Below are positions 48,199 through 58,585 of a stretch of DNA of 64,000 bases, piece by piece. The stretch comes from an uncultured Modestobacter sp. (GTDB lineage Bacteria; Actinomycetota; Actinomycetes; Mycobacteriales; Geodermatophilaceae): the NCBI RefSeq assembly GCF_947486615.1, contig NZ_CANKUD010000005.1, positions 186,001 to 250,000 on the forward strand, written 5' to 3'. The number at the start of each line of letters is the position of its first letter. Positions within the stretch are counted from its first letter, which is position 1. The notes below the pieces were generated by a model, which was not told the origin of the DNA, did not search any database, and was given only the letters and a program-made list of their open reading frames with translations. The translations under genes were made by a program, and so were the position numbers.

Positions 48199-48224
48199 CT
48201 GATAAGCAGGAGGCTGCCGCGCAC
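48177..48224 (-). CDS. predicted leuA leader (attenuator) peptide MRGSLLLISRGEALS
   Basis: GTG CGC GGC AGC CTC CTG CTT ATC AGC CGC GGC GAG GCC CTC TCC TAG on minus strand; Leu-Leu-Leu-Ile run with a rare CTT codon just upstream of leuA; -10 TACCGT 6 nt before GTG. Confidence 0.7.
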   Translation of the reverse strand: MRGSLLLISRGEALS

Positions 48225-48273
48225 GCCGTCACGGTAACAGCGCCCACCTCGGGCGGGCACCTCCGGCAGTGGG

Positions 48274-49887
48274 TCAGAACAGGCCGCGGCGGCGCATCCA
48301 GCGGGGTCGACCGTCCGGGTCGTGCAGCACCCGGTACACCGGGACCGCCCACAGCCGCTCCCACCGGGACAACCCGGCCTGGACGTGCGGCCGCAGCCGG
48401 CCGGGCGGGCGGGGACCGCGACGGCCACCGGCGTGCCAGGCCTCGAGCGCGGCGGCGCTCGCCTCCAGTGCCGCGATGAAGGAGCCGGGCTCGAGCAGGT
48501 CGTCGTCCGCGCTGCCGTCCGGGGCCCGGTCCAGGTGCTCGCGGGCCAGCTGCAGCCGCAGGTCACGGGCGAACACCCGGGCGCCGTCCCCCCGGCCGGC
48601 CGGGTCCCGCGGCTCCCGGGGGTCCGGGGTCGGGTCGAGCACCGCGCCGCAGAGCTCGCTGTCGTGCGTCCAGGATCGGCGGCCGACGTTGTCGCTGCCC
48701 ACGGCGGCCCAGACGTCGTCGACGACCTCCACCTTCGCGTGCACGTAGACCGGCAGCCCCTCCGGCGACTCGACGTCGAACACGTGCACCCGCCGGCCAC
48801 CGGCCTGGCGCAGCAGCTCCAGTGCGGCGCACCGGCCCACCCGCTCGGCGCGGGAGACCACGCCGTCCTGCTGGGGGTGCCGGGGGAGCACCACCACCAG
48901 GTGGAGGTCCGGCTCGCGACGCAGCGCGGCGGCGAACGGCGCGGCCGCGTCGGTGGACCAGAGGTACTGGTCCTCCAGGTACACCAGCCGGGCCGCCCGG
49001 GCGAGGGCCTTGGAGTGCCCGCGGGCGATCGACCGCTCGCCGCGCGGCGCGAACGGGTACCGGCTGCGGGTCCGCGGGTAGGTGCGCAGCAGCTGGACCT
49101 GGTGCGGACCGGCCGCCGGGGGTGCGGGCAGCGGGTCAGGCAGCGGTTCGGGGTGCAGCCGGGCGCCCCGCAGCAGACCGCGCAGCCAGGCGATCGGGTT
49201 GTAGGCGACCGGGCTGGTCGGGTCCGACCAGCGCTCCCGGAAGACGGTGTCCACGTCGGCCACCACCGGCCCCCGGACCTGCAGCTGGACGTCGTGCCAG
49301 GCCGGCCGTGGCCCGAACGCCGGCGACATCCCCACCGGCTGCGGGTCGCCGCGGTGGCTCGCGTCGTCCCGGCGGCTGTGGCACAGGTCGATGCCGCCCA
49401 GCCAGGCGACGTCCCGGGCCGGGTCGTCCTGGTGCCGCAGGACGACGAACTTCTGGTGGTGGCTGCCGAAGGCGCGCACCCGCTGGTCGAGCACCACCCG
49501 CCCGCCGCCGGCCTCCACCTCGCGGTCCAACGAGCGGTTCTGCGCCTTGCTGAACGACAGGCCGTCCCAGTGCGAGCGCCAGACCAGCCCGCGCACGTGC
49601 ACCCCCCGGGCGGCCGCGTCGCTGAACAGCTCGGCCACCGTCGGGCCCTCGGGCCGCAACCGCTCGTCGGGGTCGCCGCGCCAGTCGGCGAAGAACAGCT
49701 GGTCGCCGGGGGCCAGTGCGCGGACCTCCTCGACCAGCCGGTCGAAGTAGCCGGCGCCGTGCACGAGGGGCTCGGCGAGGTTGTCCGGGCGCCAGGCCGG
49801 CAGCCGGGTCGCCGCGTTCGCCCGCTCGCGCTCGGACAGGAACCACAGGTCGGTGCGGGGCACCCGGCCATCCCACCTGCTGGACAA
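48274..49887 (-). CDS. phospholipase D-like domain protein (cardiolipin synthase-like)
   Basis: Two HxK motifs: FGSHHQKFVVLRHQDD and VYVHAKVEVVDDVWAAVGSDN. Confidence 0.88.
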   Translation of the reverse strand: MSSRWDGRVPRTDLWFLSERERANAATRLPAWRPDNLAEPLVHGAGYFDRLVEEVRALAPGDQLFFADWRGDPDERLRPEGPTVAELFSDAAARGVHVRGLVWRSHWDGLSFSKAQNRSLDREVEAGGGRVVLDQRVRAFGSHHQKFVVLRHQDDPARDVAWLGGIDLCHSRRDDASHRGDPQPVGMSPAFGPRPAWHDVQLQVRGPVVADVDTVFRERWSDPTSPVAYNPIAWLRGLLRGARLHPEPLPDPLPAPPAAGPHQVQLLRTYPRTRSRYPFAPRGERSIARGHSKALARAARLVYLEDQYLWSTDAAAPFAAALRREPDLHLVVVLPRHPQQDGVVSRAERVGRCAALELLRQAGGRRVHVFDVESPEGLPVYVHAKVEVVDDVWAAVGSDNVGRRSWTHDSELCGAVLDPTPDPREPRDPAGRGDGARVFARDLRLQLAREHLDRAPDGSADDDLLEPGSFIAALEASAAALEAWHAGGRRGPRPPGRLRPHVQAGLSRWERLWAVPVYRVLHDPDGRPRWMRRRGLF

Positions 49888-49934
49888 CGGGGCGGCAAGC
49901 GGTGCGCGCGCACCGGCCCGCAGGTCACCGCCGG

Positions 49935-49940
49935 TAGCCT
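49935..49940 (+). promoter_or_regulatory. predicted -10 element for a leaderless lysC transcript
   Basis: TAGCCT, 6 nt before GTG 49947. Confidence 0.55.
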
Positions 49941-49946
49941 GGACCC

Positions 49947-52253
<2,307 letters not shown>

Positions 52254-52295
52254 ACCGCGGCCAGGAGCCGTGCCCGGCTTGCGCTGAGCCGTTTC

Positions 52296-52397
52296 GTCGC
52301 CGCTCGTCGGGCAGCCTCCGGCCGCCGCGACGGGCGGCGACTGCGGCACGCGGTGCTCGCCCGGCGGGAGCCTCCGGCCCCGCGCCGGGCGAGCACC
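52296..52397. repeat. two consecutive hairpins with shared loop core AGCCTCCGGCC and unrelated stems
   Basis: Hairpin 1: 52296-52309/52328-52341 (14 bp, one G-T); hairpin 2: 52352-52366/52383-52397 (15 bp perfect). Confidence 0.8.
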
Positions 52398-52531
52398 AGC
52401 AGCTTCGCTGCGGTGCCACGGGTCCGTAGTGGTGCGGGGTCACGTCCAGGGGCGTGCCCACGCGTGGTCGTGCCCCACGGGTGCGCTCGGGGGTGGTGAT
52501 GCCCACGAGCGCGTCCGCGGGTGGCCCGCCC

Positions 52532-54337
52532 TTACGGCTTGACGTGCCTCAGGGCGAAGCTGAGGGCTACCTCGACCTGGCGGATGGTCTCCTCGATGAC
52601 CAGGGAGCCGTGGCCGGCGTCGAAGCGGTAGACCTCGTGGGTCTTGCCTCGCTCGGTCAGGGCGGTGAGGTAGTTGTCGATCTGGCGGATGGGGCAGCGC
52701 GGGTCGTTGGCGCCGGCGACGACGAGGACCGGGGCGGCGACCGCGTCGACGTAGGTGAGTGGCGAGGAGCGCACGTAGACGTCGTGCACCTCCTCCGGTG
52801 AGCCGCCGAACAGCGCCCGGTCGTAGGCCCGCAGGCCCTCCATCTCGTCCTCGTAGGCGGCCAGGTAGTCGGCCACCGGCACCTCGGCGATCCCCGCCGT
52901 CCAGCGCTCGGGCTGGGTGCCCAGACCGAGCAGGGTGAGGAAGCCGCCCCACGAGCCGCCGCTGAGGATCGTGCGCGCCGGGTCGACCACGCCCTCGGCG
53001 ACCAGCGCGTCGTAGACCGCGCCGACGTCCTCCAGCTCGGTCAGGCCGGGCCGGCCGGTCAGCGCGTCGCGCCACTCGCTGCCGTAGCCGGTGGAACCGC
53101 GGTAGTTCACGTGCACCACGGCGTAGCCGGCGTCCACGTAGGCGGCCCGGCGTGCGCGGTAGGAGTCGTCGTCCTGCGACTCCGGGCCACCGTGCACCAG
53201 GAAGGCGGTGGCGAACGGGCCCTCGCCGGCGGGCCGGACCAGCAGGGCGTGCACGTCGCCGCCCGGGCCGGGCACCCAGCGGTCCTCGACCGGGTAGGCG
53301 GCCGGCGGGGCCTCACCCGGGGCGGCGAGCACCACCGGGCCGTCGGCCCGGCGGATCACCGGCGGCAGCTCCGCCGACGACCAGGCCAGCTCCACCGAGC
53401 CGTCGGGGCGGGCCGTCGCGCCGCGGACGACGCCGCGCGGGGTGTCCAGCTGCTCGAGCGCACCGGAGGCCAGGTCGTAGCGGTACAGCTCGCTGCGCGC
53501 GGCGTGGTCGTGGCCGACCAGCAGCGCCGAGCCGTCGGGGTACCAGCCGGCCGTGACGTCGCCGGGCAGGTCCAGCCGCAGTTCGGTCTCCTCGCCGGTG
53601 GCGACGTCCCAGATCAGCAGCTCCTCACGGCCACGGCGCTCGTGCCCGACCAGCAGCCGCTGGTCCCCGGCGACGGGGGAGAAGCTCAGCGCGTGCAGGC
53701 CACGGCCCTCGCCGTCCCACTTGTCCGCGACCAGCGACAGGTCGGCGGTGCGCAGCACGCGCAGCGCCGGGTAGCGCGGGTCGCCGTGCTCGGAGTGGGA
53801 GTAGACCAGCAGCGTGTCGTCCTGGGACAGCGCGTCGACGCCCGCGGTGTCGGGGGAGGAGTAGAAGACCGACGGGGTACCGCCGACCGGGGCGATCCAC
53901 AGCTCGCTGCCGTCGTCGGTCGAGCGGCCCACGGCGACCACCGAGTGGCCGATCTCCAGCCCGGCGGGGTAGGCGGGGCCCACCTCGGCGATCGCGACGC
54001 TGTCGGGGCCGCCGGCGAAGGGCTGGGTCATCCAGACGCCGAACTCGTCGCCGTCGGTGTCGGCGAACCACCAGATCGTCTCGCCGTCGGGGCTCAGCGT
54101 GGCGGCCAGGGTGCCGTTGGCGCGGTCGGTGACCTGCCGGTGGACGTCGGTCTCCCGGTCCCAGGCGTACTGCTCCACGACGCCGCTGACGTCGGAGGCG
54201 TACAGGCTGCGGTGCGGGGCGTCGTCGGCCCAGTCCGGCAGGCTCACCCGCGGTGCCCGGAAGCGGGCCTGCCAGCGGGCGGTGACCTCCTCCGGCAGGG
54301 CGGGTGCGGGCGGGTTCTGCGTGGGCTCGGCAGTCAC
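52532..54337 (-). CDS. S9 family prolyl oligopeptidase-type peptidase
   Basis: SGGSWGGFLTLLGLGTQPERW (GxSxGG), C-terminal DARCPIRQ-like and FDAGHGS; beta-propeller N-terminus. Confidence 0.92.
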   Translation of the reverse strand: MTAEPTQNPPAPALPEEVTARWQARFRAPRVSLPDWADDAPHRSLYASDVSGVVEQYAWDRETDVHRQVTDRANGTLAATLSPDGETIWWFADTDGDEFGVWMTQPFAGGPDSVAIAEVGPAYPAGLEIGHSVVAVGRSTDDGSELWIAPVGGTPSVFYSSPDTAGVDALSQDDTLLVYSHSEHGDPRYPALRVLRTADLSLVADKWDGEGRGLHALSFSPVAGDQRLLVGHERRGREELLIWDVATGEETELRLDLPGDVTAGWYPDGSALLVGHDHAARSELYRYDLASGALEQLDTPRGVVRGATARPDGSVELAWSSAELPPVIRRADGPVVLAAPGEAPPAAYPVEDRWVPGPGGDVHALLVRPAGEGPFATAFLVHGGPESQDDDSYRARRAAYVDAGYAVVHVNYRGSTGYGSEWRDALTGRPGLTELEDVGAVYDALVAEGVVDPARTILSGGSWGGFLTLLGLGTQPERWTAGIAEVPVADYLAAYEDEMEGLRAYDRALFGGSPEEVHDVYVRSSPLTYVDAVAAPVLVVAGANDPRCPIRQIDNYLTALTERGKTHEVYRFDAGHGSLVIEETIRQVEVALSFALRHVKP

Positions 54338-54341
54338 CGGG

Positions 54342-55433
54342 TCATCTTCCCCCTGCGCCGGCGCCGGCCTCCGCGACGGGCGGCCGGCCGGCGGTCGGCC
54401 GCTCGACGCCGGCGTCCCGGACGTCGCCGATCAGCTGCTCCAGCACGTCCTCCAGCGCCACCAGGCCGAGCACCCGGTCGCCGTCCCGGACCAGTCCCAG
54501 GTGCGCACCGGAGCGGCGCATCTCCCGCAGCACCTCCGGCAGCGGCTCCGCCGGGGTGAGCTGCACGAAGTCGATCACCGCCTGGTCGGGCACCGGCTGG
54601 TCCCGCGACGTGGGCCCGGTGCCCAGCACGTCCTTGACGTGCACGTAGCCGACCAGCGTGCCGTCCTCGGCGCGCATGGGGTAGCGGCTGAAGCCGTGCT
54701 CGGCGACGACGCCCTCCAGCTGCCGGGGGGTGGACGAGCGGGGCACGGTGACCAGCGAGTCCGTGGGCAGCAGGACCGAGCTGATGTCGTGCTGCTCGAA
54801 GGTGAGCGCGCCGGCGGCCAGGTCGCTGACCTCGGCGCCCAGCAGCCCCTCGCGCCGCGACTGGGTGATCATCGACTGGATCTCGTCGTGGTCGAAGCTG
54901 GCGGACACCTCGTCGGTGGGAGTGACCCCGAACAGCCGCACGAAGGCGTTGGCGACGGTGTTGAAGAACCAGATGAACGGCTTGAGCACCCGCACCAGCA
55001 CCGCCAGCGGCGGGCCCAGGGCGATCGCCGCCCGGTCCGGCCCGGCGATGGTGATGTTCTTCGGCACCATCTCGCCCAGCACCATGTGCAGCACGGTGAC
55101 CAGTGACAGGGCGATCACCAGCGCGATCGGGTGCAGCAGCGCCTCCGGCGCACCGACCGCCTCCAGCGGCACCTCGATCAGGTGCGCGACCGCGGGCTCG
55201 CCGACCGCGCCGAGCCCCAGTGAGCACAGCGTGATGCCCAGCTGCGCCCCGGCCATCATCTGGCTGACGTTGCGCATCGCGGCCAGCGTCTTCTGCGCCC
55301 GCACCGAACCGGCCTCCGCGCGTGGCTCGATCTGGTCGGCACGCGCCGAGACCAGGGCGAACTCGGCGGCGACGAAGAACGCGTTGCCCAGCAGCAGCAC
55401 GACGAGCACCAGCAGGGCCAGACCGTCGCTCAC
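54342..55433 (-). CDS. CNNM/hemolysin C-like transmembrane protein with CBS domains
   Basis: VSDGLALLVLVVLLLGNAFFVAAEFALVSARADQIEPRAEAGSVRAQKTLAAM. Confidence 0.9.
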   Translation of the reverse strand: MSDGLALLVLVVLLLGNAFFVAAEFALVSARADQIEPRAEAGSVRAQKTLAAMRNVSQMMAGAQLGITLCSLGLGAVGEPAVAHLIEVPLEAVGAPEALLHPIALVIALSLVTVLHMVLGEMVPKNITIAGPDRAAIALGPPLAVLVRVLKPFIWFFNTVANAFVRLFGVTPTDEVSASFDHDEIQSMITQSRREGLLGAEVSDLAAGALTFEQHDISSVLLPTDSLVTVPRSSTPRQLEGVVAEHGFSRYPMRAEDGTLVGYVHVKDVLGTGPTSRDQPVPDQAVIDFVQLTPAEPLPEVLREMRRSGAHLGLVRDGDRVLGLVALEDVLEQLIGDVRDAGVERPTAGRPPVAEAGAGAGGR

Positions 55434-56806
55434 GCCTGCGCCACCTCTCGCTCGGGGCGGACGGCGGTGGCGCCGGCCGGTCGTGCGACGTCCTGGTCGT
55501 GCGGGGTGTCGTCGGAGTCCGGGGCGGGCGTGGCCCGCAGGCGTGCGACGCGCCGTCCCTCGACCTCGTCGACGGTGAGCCGCCAGCCCTCGACGTCGAC
55601 CGACTCGCCCTCCTCCGGGAGGTGGGCCAGCTGCTCCACGACGAACCCGGCCACGGTCTCGTACCGGCCCTCGGGGACGGTGATGCCGGTGCGCTCGCGG
55701 AGCTCGTCCGGGCGGAGCAGGCCCGACAGCAGCCAGTCGTCGCCGTCCCGGCGCAGCTGGCGCAGCGGCCGGTCGGTCTCGTCGGTGATCTCGCCGACCA
55801 GCTCCTCGACGATGTCCTCCAGGGTCACGATGCCGTGGGTGGCGCCCCACTCGTCGACGACCAGCGCCAGCTGCAGCCCCTGCTCGCGCAGCAGGTCCAG
55901 CAGCGGGTCGAGGTGCAGGGACGACGGGACGGCGAGCACCGGTTCGGCCAGCTCCCCGGCGGTGCGTTCCAGCCGCTCCTCGTCGGGCACGGAGACCGCG
56001 TGCTTGACGTGCACCACGCCGGTCACCTCGTCCAGGTCGGCGCCGTAGACCGGGAACCGGGAGTTGCCCGACCGGATGGCGGCGTCGATGACGTCGGCCG
56101 CGGTCGCCGCCGAGCTCAGCGTCCACAGCCGGGTCCGGGGGGTCATCACGTCGGTGGCGAACTTCTCGCGGAGCCCCAGCGAGCGGGCCAGCAGCCGGGC
56201 GGCGACGGGGGAGAGGTCACCCTCCTCGGCCGAGCGCCGGGCGACCGCGGCCAGGCCCTGCGCGTCCCGGGTGTCGTCGAGCTCCTCGCGGGGCTCGAAC
56301 CCCAGCCGGCGCACGATCGCGTTGGCCAGCCGCTGGAGGGTGCGCACCACCGGTCCGGCCACCGTGGTGAACAGCCGCATGCCGGGGGCGACGAGCGAGG
56401 CGGTCGGCAGCGGGCGGGCGATCGCCAGGTTCTTCGGGCCCAGCTCGCCGATGATCATCTGCAGGAAGGTGGCCAGGAAGATGGCCAGCCCGATCGCGAT
56501 CGGGCTGGTCGCGTTCTCCGGGAGCCCGATGGCCGCCAGCACCGGCTCGAGCAGGCCGCCCAGTGCGGGCTCGGCGAGGAAGCCGACGATCAGGGTGGTC
56601 AGCGTGATGCCCAGCTGGGCCGCCGACAGCTGGGTGGACAGCCCCCGCAACGCGGTGACGACCCCGGCCGCGCCGGTGTCCCCGGCCTGCGCGGCCTCCT
56701 GGGCCTTGCCACGGTCGACGGTGGTGAGGGAGAACTCGGCCGCGACGAAGAACCCGGTGAGCGCGGTCAGCAGCACGGCCGCCAGCAGGAGCAGCCATTC
56801 GGTCAC
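55430..56806 (-). CDS. CNNM/hemolysin C-like transmembrane protein with CBS and CorC-type domains
   Basis: MTEWLLLLAAVLLTALTGFFVAAEFSLTTVDRGKAQEAAQAGDTGAAGVVTALRGLSTQLSAAQLGIT. Confidence 0.92.
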   Translation of the reverse strand: MTEWLLLLAAVLLTALTGFFVAAEFSLTTVDRGKAQEAAQAGDTGAAGVVTALRGLSTQLSAAQLGITLTTLIVGFLAEPALGGLLEPVLAAIGLPENATSPIAIGLAIFLATFLQMIIGELGPKNLAIARPLPTASLVAPGMRLFTTVAGPVVRTLQRLANAIVRRLGFEPREELDDTRDAQGLAAVARRSAEEGDLSPVAARLLARSLGLREKFATDVMTPRTRLWTLSSAATAADVIDAAIRSGNSRFPVYGADLDEVTGVVHVKHAVSVPDEERLERTAGELAEPVLAVPSSLHLDPLLDLLREQGLQLALVVDEWGATHGIVTLEDIVEELVGEITDETDRPLRQLRRDGDDWLLSGLLRPDELRERTGITVPEGRYETVAGFVVEQLAHLPEEGESVDVEGWRLTVDEVEGRRVARLRATPAPDSDDTPHDQDVARPAGATAVRPEREVAQA

Positions 56807-56871
56807 CGGGGGACGGTGCCCGGGTGGCTACGGGCGGAAACGGCCCGGCGGAGTGACCTGTGCCCTGAACG

Positions 56872-56906
56872 CACTCAGGGACCGCCGGATCGGCGGTCCC
56901 TGAGTG
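56872..56906 (-). terminator. terminator hairpin downstream of tRNA-Pro
   Basis: CACTCAGGGACCGCCG-gat-CGGCGGTCCCTGAGTG perfect 16-bp stem. Confidence 0.8.
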
Positions 56907-56908
56907 GC

Positions 56909-56985
56909 TGGTCGGGGTGACAGGATTTGAACCTGCGGCCTCGTCGTCCCGAACGACGCGCGCTACCAAGCTGCGCCACACCCCG
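56909..56985 (-). tRNA. tRNA-Pro (anticodon CGG), CCA encoded
   Basis: CGGGGTGTGGCGCAGCTTGGTAGCGCGCGTCGTTCGGGACGACGAGGCCGCAGGTTCAAATCCTGTCACCCCGACCA; anticodon loop TTCGGGA. Confidence 0.95.
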
Positions 56986-57057
56986 AGGTGCGTCGACAAC
57001 TGTAACCGATGCCCGATCGGGCTCTGCGGCCCCCTTCGGCCCCGCGACCGGGGTCGC

Positions 57058-57963
57058 TCAGCGCGCGGTGAGGGTCAGCAGCGTGGCCTCGGGCGGGCAG
57101 GCGAACCGCAGCGGCGCGTACGGGCTGGTGCCCAGCCCCGCCGAGACGTGCAGCCAGGTGCCGGTCGGGTGCCCCGCGGACGGCGGTGTCCACCGGTGCA
57201 GCCACCGGACGTGCTGCCGGTCGATGCCGCAGTTGGTGACCAGCGCGCCGTAGAAGGGCACCCGCAGCTGGCCGCCGTGGGTGTGCCCGCACAGCAGCAG
57301 GTCGTAGCCGTCGGCGGCGAACCGGTCCAGCACGCGCGGCTCGGGGGAGTGCACCAGCCCGATCCGCACGTCGGCGGACTGGTCGGCCGGTCCGGCGACG
57401 AGGTCGTACCGGTCCCGCTTCAGGTGCGGGTCGTCCACCCCGGCGAAGGCGATCCGGGTGCCGGCCACGGTCAGCGCGCCGGTGCCGTTGGTCAGGTCGA
57501 GCCAGCCCCGGCCGGTCATCCCGTTGCGCAGCTCGCGCCAGGGGAGCGGGTCGCCGTGCACCCGCTTGTGGTTCGTCTTGAAGTACTTGAGCGGGTTCTT
57601 CGGCCGCGGGGCGTAGTAGTCGTTGCTGGCGAGCACGAACGCGCCGGGGAGGTCCATCAGCGGCTCGAGCGCCCGCAGCGTCGCCGGGACGGCGTCCATG
57701 CCGGCCAGGTTGTCACCGGTGGTGATCACCAGGTCCGGGCGCAGGTCGGCCAGCCCGGCGACCCACTCCTGCTTGCTGCGCTGCCCGGCGGTCATGTGCA
57801 GGTCCGACAGCTGCAGCACGGTCAGCGGCGCGGAACCCGGCGGCAGGACGGAGACGTCGAAGCGGCGCAGGGTCCAGTGCGTCCGCTCCACGAGGCCCGC
57901 GTAGGCGACCGTGGCGGCACCGGTGGCCACGAGTGCGGCGGGGACGGCGGTGGTGGCGCGCAT
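57058..57963 (-). CDS. metallophosphoesterase
   Basis: LQLSDLHMTAGQ...ITTGDNLAG...ASNDYYAPRPKNP...LLLCGHTHGGQLRVPFYGAL. Confidence 0.95.
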   Translation of the reverse strand: MRATTAVPAALVATGAATVAYAGLVERTHWTLRRFDVSVLPPGSAPLTVLQLSDLHMTAGQRSKQEWVAGLADLRPDLVITTGDNLAGMDAVPATLRALEPLMDLPGAFVLASNDYYAPRPKNPLKYFKTNHKRVHGDPLPWRELRNGMTGRGWLDLTNGTGALTVAGTRIAFAGVDDPHLKRDRYDLVAGPADQSADVRIGLVHSPEPRVLDRFAADGYDLLLCGHTHGGQLRVPFYGALVTNCGIDRQHVRWLHRWTPPSAGHPTGTWLHVSAGLGTSPYAPLRFACPPEATLLTLTAR

Positions 57964-58029
57964 GCCGCGAGCCTAGGGGGACGGGGAACTGCGTCGTCCG
58001 GGTCGGTCCGGAGTGGCAGGCTCTGGGTC

Positions 58030-58482
58030 GTGAGTGAGCTGAAGGACCGACTGCGCAATGACCTGACCACCGCGATGAAGAGCCGCGACGAGCTGCGCAC
58101 CGCCACGCTGCGCATGGTGCTCGCCGCGGTGAGCGCCGAGGAGGTCTCCGGCAAGGAGGCCCGCGAGCTGACCGACGACGAGGTGCAGGCCGTGCTGCGC
58201 CGCGAGGCCAAGAAGCGCCGCGAGGCGGCGGAGGCGTTCGGCGGCGCCGGCCGGGCCGAGCAGGCCGAGCGGGAGCGCGCCGAGGAGGGCGTGCTGGCCA
58301 CCTACCTGCCTGCCCAGCTCGAGGACGCCGACCTCGCTGCCCTGGTCGCGGACGTGGTCACGAAGACCGGCGCCAGCGGGATGAAGGACATGGGCAAGGT
58401 GATGGGTGCCGTGCAGGGCCAGGTGGCCGGTCGGGCCGAGGGCGGCCGGGTGGCCGCGGAGGTGCGCAAGCAGCTCGGCTGA
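58030..58482 (+). CDS. GatB/YqeY domain-containing protein
   Basis: MSELKDRLRNDLTTAMKSRDELRTATLRMVLAAVSAEEVSGKEARELTDDEV...YLPAQLEDADLAALV. Confidence 0.94.
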   Translation: MSELKDRLRNDLTTAMKSRDELRTATLRMVLAAVSAEEVSGKEARELTDDEVQAVLRREAKKRREAAEAFGGAGRAEQAERERAEEGVLATYLPAQLEDADLAALVADVVTKTGASGMKDMGKVMGAVQGQVAGRAEGGRVAAEVRKQLG

Positions 58483-58524
58483 GCGGTGGGAGCCGGCTCG
58501 GTCGGCTCTCCCGGGGAATGCTGT

Positions 58525-58574
58525 CGCACGACGAGGGGGGCAGAGCCACCAGGCTCTGCCCCCCTCGTCGTGCG
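58525..58574. terminator. bidirectional terminator between convergent genes
   Basis: GCACGACGAGGGGGGCAGAGCC-acca-GGCTCTGCCCCCCTCGTCGTGC, 23-bp perfect stem including flanking C-G. Confidence 0.85.
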
Positions 58575-58585
58575 CGATGCTGCGG

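Noticed and set aside
54342-56806. Two CNNM/HlyC-like genes in tandem as an unusual duplication
   Set aside because: Tandem pairs of these genes are common in actinobacteria.
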